Positions 19,713-29,390 of a stretch of DNA of 64,000 nt are shown here, in pieces. Below the pieces are notes generated by a model. The model saw only the letters and a program-made list of their open reading frames with translations, was not told the DNA's origin and ran no database searches. The position numbers and the translations under genes are program-made. This DNA is from Limnohabitans planktonicus II-D5 (GTDB taxonomy: Bacteria; Pseudomonadota; Gammaproteobacteria; Burkholderiales; Burkholderiaceae_C), in NCBI RefSeq assembly GCF_001270065.2, contig NZ_LFYT02000006.1, forward strand, positions 62,001 to 126,000. Direction: 5' to 3'. The number at the start of each line of letters is the position of its first letter. Within the stretch, counting starts at the first letter, position 1.

Positions 19713-20336
19713 ATGCAAACACAACACACCCCCGACACCCTCGAAGATTATTGCGGCACTACCTACGCAGCCAAATTACTTGGACTGTCGGTGGGGACGA
19801 TCCAGACACTCGTTGAAAAAAATGAGCTCCAAGCCTGGAAAACCCAAGGTGGGCATCGCCGCATCTCGATGCCCTCCATTCGTGAGTACCAGCGCAAGCA
19901 CAATATGCTGATGTCTCCGCTCGACAACCGAGAAGGCCGACTCAAAGTGCTGCTGGTGGAAGACGATGCAGTCACAAGGGACATGCTTCGCGATTTCTGC
20001 AACCGTTGCGAAATGCCTGTGGACTGCACCGCCATGTCCTCCGGCCTCGAAGCTTTGATCGACATCTCCAGCATTCAGCCCGACGTCATGATCGCTGACC
20101 TCAACATGCCGGGCGTAGACGGATTTGAACTTTTGCGCACTCTGCGCCAAACCTCCCAGTTCAACCGCATGACTTGCTTGGTGATTTCCGCCTTGACGCA
20201 GGAAGAAATTGCAGCTCGCGGCGGCCTGCCCGAAGGCACCATCTTCATGGCCAAACCGATCAACATGCAGTGGTTCAACGGATTTTTCACTGCCCTGATG
20301 GCCGGGCGAAAAGTTGAACTGCAAGCGACAGCCTGA
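19713..20336 (+). CDS. Response regulator with N-terminal excisionase-type HTH and C-terminal receiver domain
   Basis: A 207-residue protein of unusual domain order. Residues 15-62 form an excisionase/MerR-like DNA-binding helix-turn-helix (TTYAAKLLGLSVGTIQTLVEKNELQAWKTQGGHRR). Residues 78-195 form a CheY-like receiver with acidic pair E83/D84, phospho-acceptor D129 (ADLNMPG), S159 and K181. Most response regulators place the DNA-binding domain after the receiver. No histidine kinase is adjacent, so it is an orphan. A strong terminator follows at 20405. The DNA upstream is distinctly AT-rich, as expected for a promoter, but no clear box was assigned. Confidence 0.85.
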   Translation: MQTQHTPDTLEDYCGTTYAAKLLGLSVGTIQTLVEKNELQAWKTQGGHRRISMPSIREYQRKHNMLMSPLDNREGRLKVLLVEDDAVTRDMLRDFCNRCEMPVDCTAMSSGLEALIDISSIQPDVMIADLNMPGVDGFELLRTLRQTSQFNRMTCLVISALTQEEIAARGGLPEGTIFMAKPINMQWFNGFFTALMAGRKVELQATA

Positions 20337-20404
20337 TTTCCATTTTTAGCCATCCCAGCGCCACGGCGCACAGCCCTTAAATTTCACTTTTCAACTCCTC
20401 TTCA

Positions 20405-20436
20405 AGCCACTGCAACTTCTGCAGTGGCTTTTTTTT
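20405..20436 (+). terminator. Rho-independent terminator after the response-regulator gene
   Basis: AGCCACTGCA and TGCAGTGGCT form a perfect 10-bp stem around a 5-base loop and run straight into eight T residues. It lies 69 bases beyond the stop codon. Confidence 0.92.
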
Positions 20437-20479
20437 CATCTCAAGCAGTGCAGGGTTTTCACGCATGCCTGATTGGCCA

Positions 20480-20509
20480 TTCTTTGTATACAGTTTGGCA
20501 CACAAAGAA
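20480..20509. promoter_or_regulatory. Inverted repeat containing TGTATACA upstream of the purine-type permease
   Basis: TTCTTTGT (20480-20487) and ACAAAGAA (20502-20509) are perfect 8-bp inverted arms, and the palindrome TGTATACA (20485-20492) overlaps the left arm. The site is about 60 bases ahead of the permease start codon. The same 8-mer occurs in the promoter gap at 25912. A regulator-binding role is inferred only. Confidence 0.4.
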
Positions 20510-20569
20510 GCACACATCTAGTCTCTTTGGCCTGTTTCCCTCCCCGTTTACTTCCAAGGAGACCCCTCC

Positions 20570-22051
20570 ATGAGTTCAACCATCCACCCCGTGGACGAAA
20601 AACTGCCCTCTGGCAAGCTCGCCGCTTTGGGCCTGCAACATGTGCTGGTGATGTATGCCGGTGCCGTAGCGGTGCCGCTGATCGTCGGCCGTGCCCTCAA
20701 ACTCAGCCCCGAGCAAGTGGCCATGCTGATTTCCGCCGACCTGTTTTGCTGCGGCATCGTCACGCTGATCCAGTCGCTGGGTGCCACCCAGTGGTTTGGC
20801 ATCAAGCTGCCGGTGATGATGGGCGTGACGTTTGCGTCTGTGGCCCCGATGGTGGCCATGGCCAACAACAACCCCGGCGTGCAAGGCGCAGGGCTGATCT
20901 TCGGGGCCATCATTGGCGCGGGGGTGATATCGATCTTGATTGCGCCCATCGTGAGTCGCATGCTGCGGTTTTTCCCGCCTGTGGTCACGGGCACCATCAT
21001 TGCCGTCATCGGCATCAGTTTGATGCGCGTGGGCATCAACTGGATTTTTGGCAACCCCTTCGGCCCCACAGCGCCCACCATTCCCAATCCGGAACACCTG
21101 GCCTGGCTCGATGCCGCCAAACAAGCGGCCAGCACGGGCGCGGTACCACCGGTACCAGCGGGCATGAGCATCGTAGGCTCGGTGCCCAACCCCAAGTACG
21201 CGCAGCTGTCGCACATCGGCATCGCTGCCATTGTGTTGGCGTCCATCTTGCTGATTGCCAAATACGCCCGAGGCTTTGTGGCCAACATTTCGGTGCTGCT
21301 GGGCATCGTGATCGGTGGCGTGGTGGCCACAGCGGCCGGGCTCATGAGCTTCGAAAAAGTCGGCAAAGCCGGCTGGTTTGACTTGGTGCTGCCCTTCGAA
21401 ATTGCCACCCCCGTCTTTGACCCGATCCTGATCCTGACCATGACCTTGGTGATGATCGTGGTGATGATCGAATCGACCGGCATGTTCCTCGCTTTGGGCG
21501 ATCTGACCGGCAAAAAAGTCGATCAAAAAATGCTCACTGCAGGCCTGCGCACCGACGGTCTGGGCACGCTGATCGGCGGCATTTTCAACACCTTCCCCTA
21601 CACCAGCTTCTCGCAAAACGTGGGCCTGGTGGGCGTGACGGGCGTGAAAAGCCGCTTCGTCTGCGTGGCCGGTGGTGTGATCCTGATCGTGCTGGGGCTG
21701 CTGCCCAAAATGGCGGCTCTGGTCGAGTCGCTGCCCACCTTTGTGTTGGGCGGTGCGGGCTTGGTGATGTTCGGCATGGTGGCTGCCACCGGCATCCGCA
21801 TCCTGGCCAACGTGGACTACAAGGGCAACCGCAACAACCTGTTCATCGTGGCGATTTCGATCGGCTTTGGCATGATCCCTCTGATCGCGCCGCGCTACCT
21901 GCAGTGGATGCCGCATAGCATCCACCCCCTGATCGAGTCGGGCATCTTGCTGGCCTCCATCAGCGCTGTGCTCTTGAATCTGTACTTCAACGGGGCACAC
22001 GGCGACAGCAGCGACGCCGTCGAAGCGGCCAAGCAAGCCGACTCGCACTGA
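20570..22051 (+). CDS. NCS2-family nucleobase (xanthine/uric acid/uracil-type) permease
   Basis: A 493-residue inner-membrane transporter with about 12-14 hydrophobic segments. The N-terminal GLQHVLVMYAGAVAVPLIVG and the later TFPYTSFSQNVGLVGVTGVKSR motif are hallmarks of the NCS2 (nucleobase-ascorbate) family; the QNVGLVGVTGVKSR form is closest to purine (xanthine/urate) carriers. It probably brings a purine base in with protons. A good AAGGAG lies upstream of ATG 20570. It is monocistronic; the malic enzyme gene starts 224 bases later. Confidence 0.88.
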   Translation: MSSTIHPVDEKLPSGKLAALGLQHVLVMYAGAVAVPLIVGRALKLSPEQVAMLISADLFCCGIVTLIQSLGATQWFGIKLPVMMGVTFASVAPMVAMANNNPGVQGAGLIFGAIIGAGVISILIAPIVSRMLRFFPPVVTGTIIAVIGISLMRVGINWIFGNPFGPTAPTIPNPEHLAWLDAAKQAASTGAVPPVPAGMSIVGSVPNPKYAQLSHIGIAAIVLASILLIAKYARGFVANISVLLGIVIGGVVATAAGLMSFEKVGKAGWFDLVLPFEIATPVFDPILILTMTLVMIVVMIESTGMFLALGDLTGKKVDQKMLTAGLRTDGLGTLIGGIFNTFPYTSFSQNVGLVGVTGVKSRFVCVAGGVILIVLGLLPKMAALVESLPTFVLGGAGLVMFGMVAATGIRILANVDYKGNRNNLFIVAISIGFGMIPLIAPRYLQWMPHSIHPLIESGILLASISAVLLNLYFNGAHGDSSDAVEAAKQADSH

Positions 22052-22275
22052 AGACCGCATTGAATGGGGCGACGCGACGCCCCGTCGTGACCAGGCGCTG
22101 ACCACACCGCCAGCATTCCCCACCTGGGCGGAGCTGCCGCACCCGACAGCAACAAGCCAAGCCAAGTGCTTGGCAATTTGCTTTTTTGAGGGGTCATTCC
22201 GGGCAGAAGGCAGCTCCAGATGGGTTACGATTTCAACACTTACGTGTTTTTCCTTGATCAATTGAGATAACAACA

Positions 22276-24573
<2,298 letters not shown>

Positions 24574-24636
24574 GGCACCTGCAGGGGCACCCATCACGGA
24601 TGCCCCTGCACCCATCCAGCCGAAACAGCTACAAAA

Positions 24637-24690
24637 GGCCCCGCTTTGGTGCACTCGCCCAGTTAGCGTGGCACCCAAAGTGGGCTTTTT
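24637..24690 (+). terminator. Probable terminator downstream of maeB
   Basis: GGCCCCGCTTTGGTGC and GCACCCAAAGTGGGC form a long, slightly imperfect stem and are followed by TTTTTC. An additional 10-bp hairpin without a T-run (TGCAGGGGCA/TGCCCCTGCA, 24580-24610) lies just after the maeB stop. Confidence 0.5.
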
Positions 24691-24735
24691 CTAGGGGATG
24701 CACCTGACACGCCCCGCCAGAACCCTGATCGATAA

Positions 24736-24751
24736 TGGCATCGAATTTGCT
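24736..24751 (+). promoter_or_regulatory. Sigma54-type promoter for the NMT1/THI5-like binding-protein gene
   Basis: TGGCATCGAATTTGCT carries GG (24737-24738) and GC (24749-24750) separated by exactly 10 bases, and TTTGCT matches the -12 element. It sits about 40 bases before the start codon. Loose TGGTGCA and TGCACC half-sites for NtrC occur 50-90 bases further upstream. Assignment rests on the consensus alone. Confidence 0.55.
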
Positions 24752-24789
24752 ACACAAGATTCACCGTTTATCAGCCAATGGAGCACCTC

Positions 24790-25824
24790 ATGAACAAGCG
24801 TTTTTTACTTAAAGCCACAGCCGCACTCGCCGCAGCCGCTTCTTTTGGCTTGGCACAAGCCCAAAGCACCCCCATCAAGTTCCAACTCGACTGGCGCTTT
24901 GAAGGCCCTGCCGCTTTCTTCTTGCTGCCAGCGGCCAAGGGTTATTTCAAGGACGCCAAGCTGGATGTGACGGTGGACTCGGGCAACGGCTCCGGTGGTG
25001 CAGTCACCCGCGTGGCTTCGGGCACCTACGACCTGGGCTTTGCCGACTTGGCCGCCCTGATGGAATTCCACGCCAACAACCCCGACGCTCCCAACAAGCC
25101 TGTTGCCATCATGATGGTCTACAACAACACCCCCGCCTCGGTGATGGCTTTGAAGAAGTCCGGCATCAAAACCCCGGCCGACTTGGCTGGCAAGAAGCTG
25201 GGCGCTCCCGTATTTGACGCCGGCCGCCGCGCCTTCCCCATCTTCCAGAAGGCCAACGACATCGGCAACGTGGCATGGACCGCGATGGACCCACCCCTGC
25301 GCGAGACCATGCTGGTGCGCGGTGACGTGGACGCCATCACCGGCTTCACCTTCACCTCGCTGCTCAACATCGAAGCGCGTGGCGTGAAAGCCGAAGACGT
25401 GGTGGTCATGCAGTACCCCGACTTTGGCGTCAAGCTCTACGGCAACGCGATCATCGCCTCGCCCAAGATCCTGAAGGAAAACCCCGCAGCTGTGAAAGCC
25501 TTCCTGGCCGCCTTCACCAAAGGCGCAAAGGACGTGATCGCTGACCCGGCCAAGGCCATTGAATCGGTCAAGGCCCGCGACGGCATCATCAACGTGGCGC
25601 TTGAAACCCGCCGCCTGCAACTGGCCATCGACACCGTGATCAACAGCCCCTCGGCCCGCGCCGAAGGCTTTGGCCAGATCAACGCCCCCCGAATGACGCT
25701 GATGGCTTCGCAAGTGTCTGACGCCTTCAACACCAAGACCCGTGTGAAGTCCGACGACATCTGGAACGGCTCGTTCTTGCCCACCGCCAAAGAGCTGGAC
25801 ATCCTGCCCAAGGGCAAGAAGTAA
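24790..25824 (+). CDS. ABC transporter substrate-binding protein, NMT1/THI5-like
   Basis: A 344-residue periplasmic protein with a clear signal peptide (cleavage after LAQAQ, about residue 25) and the NMT1/THI5-like (SsuA/TauA superfamily) fold: IKFQLDWRFEGPAAFFLLPAAKGYFKDAKLDV, GTYDLGFADLAALMEF, then IKTPADLAGKKLGAPVFDAGRR. Members carry sulfonates, nitrate, pyrimidine precursors and other small ligands. GGAG precedes ATG 24790, which I prefer over an ATG four codons earlier. A terminator separates it from its ATPase gene, allowing higher expression of the binding protein. The sigma54-like promoter and downstream ureD suggest a nitrogen compound as ligand. Confidence 0.88.
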   Translation: MNKRFLLKATAALAAAASFGLAQAQSTPIKFQLDWRFEGPAAFFLLPAAKGYFKDAKLDVTVDSGNGSGGAVTRVASGTYDLGFADLAALMEFHANNPDAPNKPVAIMMVYNNTPASVMALKKSGIKTPADLAGKKLGAPVFDAGRRAFPIFQKANDIGNVAWTAMDPPLRETMLVRGDVDAITGFTFTSLLNIEARGVKAEDVVVMQYPDFGVKLYGNAIIASPKILKENPAAVKAFLAAFTKGAKDVIADPAKAIESVKARDGIINVALETRRLQLAIDTVINSPSARAEGFGQINAPRMTLMASQVSDAFNTKTRVKSDDIWNGSFLPTAKELDILPKGKK

Positions 25825-25864
25825 ACCAGCGCCAGCTTCGGGGCATGCCGCCCCGGCGCTCCGG

Positions 25865-25899
25865 GCCCACCGCCCCCCTGCACGGGTCGGTGGGCTTTT
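25865..25899 (+). terminator. Hairpin terminator between the binding-protein and ATPase genes
   Basis: GCCCACCG (25865-25872) and CGGTGGGC (25888-25895) form a perfect 8-bp stem followed by TTTTA. It probably stops most transcripts after the binding-protein gene, so the ATPase and permease need read-through or their own promoter. Confidence 0.65.
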
Positions 25900-25911
25900 A
25901 CAGGGCGTAGC

Positions 25912-25921
25912 GTGTATACAC
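25912..25921. promoter_or_regulatory. Perfect palindrome GTGTATACAC ahead of the ATPase gene
   Basis: The 10-base palindrome lies 28 bases before the start codon of the ABC ATPase gene and just after a terminator, where a second promoter would be expected. It shares the core TGTATACA with the site upstream of the purine-type permease at 20485. Operator function is inferred. Confidence 0.35.
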
Positions 25922-25949
25922 TTTCGAACACCATTTTCGAGCTCTCACC

Positions 25950-26768
25950 ATGACCCAAGAATCATTCGTTGATTTCCAGAATGTCTGGCTGGCCTACAAC
26001 GACGAGTTGCTGGCGCAAAACCACTTCGCTGTCGAAGACATCAACCTGCAGGTCAAGCAGGGCGAGTTCATCGCCATCGTCGGGCCGTCTGGCTGCGGCA
26101 AGTCCACCTTCATGAAGCTGACCACGGGCCTGAAGATGCCCAGCAAAGGCCGCATCCTGGTCGACGGTCAGCCGGTCACCGGTCCGCTCAAGATCAGCGG
26201 CATGGCGTTTCAGGCCTCTTCGCTCTTGCCCTGGCGCACCACCCTCGACAACGTCTTGCTGCCTCTGGAGATCGTGGAGCCTTACCGCTCCAACTTCAAG
26301 CAAAAAAAGGCCGAGTATGTGGAGCGCGCCCGCAAACTGCTGAACACGGTAGGCCTGGGCGGTTACGAAGACAAATTTCCCTGGCAACTGTCGGGCGGCA
26401 TGCAGCAACGCGCCAGCATTTGCCGCGCCCTGATCCATGAGCCCAAGATGCTGCTGCTGGACGAGCCCTTTGGTGCGCTCGATGCCTTCACGCGTGAAGA
26501 GCTCTGGTGCATCCTGCGCGACCTGTGGACCGAGCAAAAGTTCAACGTCATCTTGGTCACACACGACCTGCGCGAATCGGTATTTTTGGCCGACACGGTG
26601 TATGTGATGAGCAAGAGCCCCGGCCGCTTTGTGGTGAAAAAAGAAATCGACCTGCCACGTCCGCGTGATCTGGAGATCACCTACACCCCGGAATTCACCA
26701 ACATCGTGCACGAGTTGCGCGGCCACATCGGTGCCATGCGCAAAACCGGTGCGGCGATCAACCAATGA
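25950..26768 (+). CDS. ABC transporter ATP-binding protein (SsuB/TauB-like)
   Basis: A 272-residue cytoplasmic ATPase. Walker A GPSGCGKST (about 48-56), Q-loop FQASSLLPWRT, signature LSGGMQQR and Walker B MLLLDEPFGALD, followed by the H-loop THDLRES, are all intact. The QASSLLPW and EPFGALD forms are typical of the nitrate/sulfonate/taurine-type transporters that pair with NMT1/THI5-like binding proteins. It energises uptake with the permease whose start is 13 bases downstream. Confidence 0.93.
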   Translation: MTQESFVDFQNVWLAYNDELLAQNHFAVEDINLQVKQGEFIAIVGPSGCGKSTFMKLTTGLKMPSKGRILVDGQPVTGPLKISGMAFQASSLLPWRTTLDNVLLPLEIVEPYRSNFKQKKAEYVERARKLLNTVGLGGYEDKFPWQLSGGMQQRASICRALIHEPKMLLLDEPFGALDAFTREELWCILRDLWTEQKFNVILVTHDLRESVFLADTVYVMSKSPGRFVVKKEIDLPRPRDLEITYTPEFTNIVHELRGHIGAMRKTGAAINQ

Positions 26769-26781
26769 GCGGGAGCCCCAC

Positions 26782-27549
26782 ATGAACAAGAAATCCCTCG
26801 AAAGCTGGTCCCCCTGGATCTTGCTGGCGCTGAGCATCCTGATTTGGGAAGGCCTGTGCCGCGCCTTCAACGTGTCGGAATTCATCTTCCCCAGCCCCTC
26901 GCGCATCGCGCAGCAAACCATCGAATACCGCGATGTGATCGCGGGCCACGCCTGGCGCACCTTCTGGGTGACCATGGTGGGCTTTGGTATCGCCATCGTG
27001 GTGGGCGTGTTGCTGGGCTTCATCATCGGCAGCTCACGCTTGGCCTATGCCGCCGTGTACCCGCTCATGACGGCCTTCAACGCGCTGCCCAAAGCGGCCT
27101 TTGTGCCGATTTTGGTGGTGTGGTTCGGCATCGGCATTGGCCCGGCCATCCTCACGGCTTTCCTCATCAGCTTCTTCCCGATCATGGTGAACATCGCCAC
27201 GGGTTTGGCCACCTTGGAGCCGGAACTCGAAGACGTGCTGCGCGTGCTGGGTGCCAAGCGCTGGGACGTGCTGGTCAAAGTCGGCCTGCCCCGCTCCATG
27301 CCTTACTTCTATGGTTCACTCAAAGTGGCCATCACCTTGGCCTTTGTGGGCACCACCGTGTCCGAGATGACGGCCTCCAACGAAGGCATTGGCTACCTGT
27401 TGATTTCTGCGGGCTCGGCCATGCAGATGGGCTTGGCCTTCTCCGGCCTGGTGGTGGTGGGCGCGATGGCCATGGTCATGTACGAACTGTTCAGCTACAT
27501 CGAAAAGCACACCACCGGTTGGGCGCATCGCGGTTCGCAAGGCGAGTGA
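26782..27549 (+). CDS. ABC transporter permease (SsuC/TauC-like)
   Basis: A 255-residue inner-membrane permease with about six transmembrane segments and the EAA-loop LEPELEDVLRVLGAKRWDVLVKVGLPRSMPYFYGSLKVA that contacts the ATPase. FPSPSRIAQQTIEYRD after the first segment is a family feature. GGGAGC precedes ATG 26782. It completes the transporter with the two preceding genes; ureD follows 30 bases after its stop on the same strand, so uptake and urease maturation are probably transcribed together. Confidence 0.93.
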   Translation: MNKKSLESWSPWILLALSILIWEGLCRAFNVSEFIFPSPSRIAQQTIEYRDVIAGHAWRTFWVTMVGFGIAIVVGVLLGFIIGSSRLAYAAVYPLMTAFNALPKAAFVPILVVWFGIGIGPAILTAFLISFFPIMVNIATGLATLEPELEDVLRVLGAKRWDVLVKVGLPRSMPYFYGSLKVAITLAFVGTTVSEMTASNEGIGYLLISAGSAMQMGLAFSGLVVVGAMAMVMYELFSYIEKHTTGWAHRGSQGE

Positions 27550-27579
27550 ACAGGCAGCCAGTCTCAGGCGCAAAAGCAC

Positions 27580-28410
27580 ATGACTTGGCTGGCCCGACTC
27601 GATTTGGACTACACGCTCGAAGCCGAGCGCAGCGTAGCCCGCTACCTGCACCAAGGCCCGCTGCGCATCTTGCAAAGCCTCTACCCCGAAGGCGATGCGG
27701 TCTGCCACAACGTGCTGGTGCACCCGCCCAGCGGCTTGGTGGGCGGCGACACACTCGACATGAAAGTCACCGTGGGCCCTGGCGCTCATGGTCTGGTCAC
27801 GACGCCCGGTGCCACACGCTTTTACCGGTCAGAAGCGGGCCTGGCCGCGCAACAGGTTCATACCCGGCTGGAGTCGGGTGCGCGGCTCGAATGGCTACCA
27901 CTCGAAGCCATTGCCTACAACGGATGTGATGGCCTCAACCGCGCCGTTTTTGATCTGGCTCCCGGGGCTGAGTTGATCACCTGGGACATCACCGCTTTGG
28001 GCTTGCCGGCTGCAGACATGCCTTTCGCTCAAGGCACATTCCGCCAACACATGGAGATTCCCGGCGTGTGGCTAGAACGCGGCACGATCAGCGCCACCGA
28101 CACCCGATTGATGGACAGCCCACTGGGCCTGGCAGGCAAGCGCTGCATGGCCACACTGGTGTTTGCAGCAGGCAGTGCCATTGCGTCTGAACGCTCAGAT
28201 CGCGCCCTGGCTTGTGCGCGTGAATTGCTCGAAGCGTCTGAACTGCGCCTGACCGCAGGCGCCACCTCACCACACAAACAGGTGATCGTGCTGCGCGCTC
28301 TGGCACCGGTGACCGAGCCTGCCATGCGGTTGCTCCGAAAAGTATGGGCTGCTTGGCGGCATGAGATGTGGGCTTTACCGGGCACTTACCCTCGGCTTTG
28401 GCATGTCTAA
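27580..28410 (+). CDS. ureD: Urease accessory protein UreD
   Basis: A 276-residue UreD. Typical segments include LHPPSGLVGGDTLDMKVTVGPGAHGLVTTPGATRFYRS and LEWLPLEAIAYNGCDG (QE replaced by LE), then ELITWDITALGLPAADMPF. UreD (UreH) scaffolds UreF and UreG on the urease apoenzyme to deliver nickel. Here it lies 14.5 kb away from ureABCEFG, at the end of the NMT1/THI5-type ABC operon and convergent with apbE, whose stop codon almost touches its own. In many relatives ureD directly precedes ureA, so the separation is notable. Confidence 0.95.
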   Translation: MTWLARLDLDYTLEAERSVARYLHQGPLRILQSLYPEGDAVCHNVLVHPPSGLVGGDTLDMKVTVGPGAHGLVTTPGATRFYRSEAGLAAQQVHTRLESGARLEWLPLEAIAYNGCDGLNRAVFDLAPGAELITWDITALGLPAADMPFAQGTFRQHMEIPGVWLERGTISATDTRLMDSPLGLAGKRCMATLVFAAGSAIASERSDRALACARELLEASELRLTAGATSPHKQVIVLRALAPVTEPAMRLLRKVWAAWRHEMWALPGTYPRLWHV

Positions 28411-29390
28411 GCCTTGAGGTTTGCGGCTTGGCCAAACCGTCCCAAACCCAGCTCGATCAGGCTTTCACCACGGCGCAACAAGAACAACACATCCATCCCC
28501 ATGCGCTGTGCCATGGCCAAACCTTCATCGGAGCCTGCCACCAGCAAGGCCGTAGCCCAAGCATCGGCCTGCATACAGTTTGGAGCCAGCACGGTGACCG
28601 ATGCCACGCCATTGTTCACCGGTGCCCAGCGGCGCGGGTCCATGGTGTGCGCAAGGCGCGCGCCGCCAACCTCCAGATAACGGCGGTAGTCGCCCGAGGT
28701 GGCCACCGCCAGATCCTCCAACTCGATCACGCCGTGCACCGCACGGCGTTCAAGATCGGGGCTTTCCAGCGCCACGGACCAAGGTACGCCGCAGGACTGA
28801 CCACCCACGGCGCACAGTTCACCGTCCAGCGCTGCCAGTGCATGCCGCACGCCATGTTTTTGCAACACTTGGGTCATTCGATCCACCGCGTAGCCCTTGG
28901 CAATGCCGCACAGGTCAAGCTGTAGCGGTGCCTGCTTGCGAACTTTGACTGCGTTGCTGTCCAGCTCCAGACAGGCGTGCGCAGCAAGCGGCTGGGATTG
29001 GCGTGCGATGCGAATGGCGTTCGCGTCGGGCGCATCGCTCTGCGCACCAAACCCCCAGGCATTGACCAGCCCCCCAACGCACGGATTAAAGGCACCCGCG
29101 CTCTGTCGATGGACATCCAGCGCACAGGCCAAGACCTCCAGCAGTTCTGCGGGCACCTCCACCCAAGCGTCTACAGGCGCACGGTTCACGCGCATGAGGT
29201 CGCTGTCCGGCTTCCAGGGCGATATTTGCAGGTCCACCTGATCGACCGCAGCGGCCAGGTCTTGCTGAAAGGCATTGATGTCCAGACTGTCGTCAGCATC
29301 CAAGGTGGCCGACCAGCGCGTGCCCATGCTCGGGCCGTTCAAGGTGATGCGTTGGTACTTTGCAGCCGATTCAGAAAACATCTTCGGCAT
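28407..29390 (-). CDS. apbE: FAD:protein FMN transferase (ApbE family)
   Basis: A 327-residue flavin transferase that covalently attaches FMN, taken from FAD, to threonine or serine of target proteins. The core motifs are present: NGPSMGTRWSATL near the start, DLCGIAKGYAVDRM (DLGGIAKGYAVD type), LDGELCAVGG, TSGDYRRYLEVGGARLAHTMDPR, and the late CMQADAWATALLVAG. No signal peptide is evident. The ATG at 29390 overlaps the end of the upstream reductase gene by 20 bases. It is the last gene of a four-gene operon whose DUF2271 member carries a fitting acceptor motif. Confidence 0.93.
   Translation of the reverse strand: MPKMFSESAAKYQRITLNGPSMGTRWSATLDADDSLDINAFQQDLAAAVDQVDLQISPWKPDSDLMRVNRAPVDAWVEVPAELLEVLACALDVHRQSAGAFNPCVGGLVNAWGFGAQSDAPDANAIRIARQSQPLAAHACLELDSNAVKVRKQAPLQLDLCGIAKGYAVDRMTQVLQKHGVRHALAALDGELCAVGGQSCGVPWSVALESPDLERRAVHGVIELEDLAVATSGDYRRYLEVGGARLAHTMDPRRWAPVNNGVASVTVLAPNCMQADAWATALLVAGSDEGLAMAQRMGMDVLFLLRRGESLIELGLGRFGQAANLKA

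Noticed and set aside
20480-20569. Purine riboswitch ahead of the permease
   Set aside because: Only a simple inverted repeat is visible; the conserved junction and loop sequences of purine aptamers are absent.
24580-24610. Perfect 10-bp hairpin after maeB as the main terminator
   Set aside because: It has no T-run; the hairpin at 24637-24690 with TTTTT is the better candidate.
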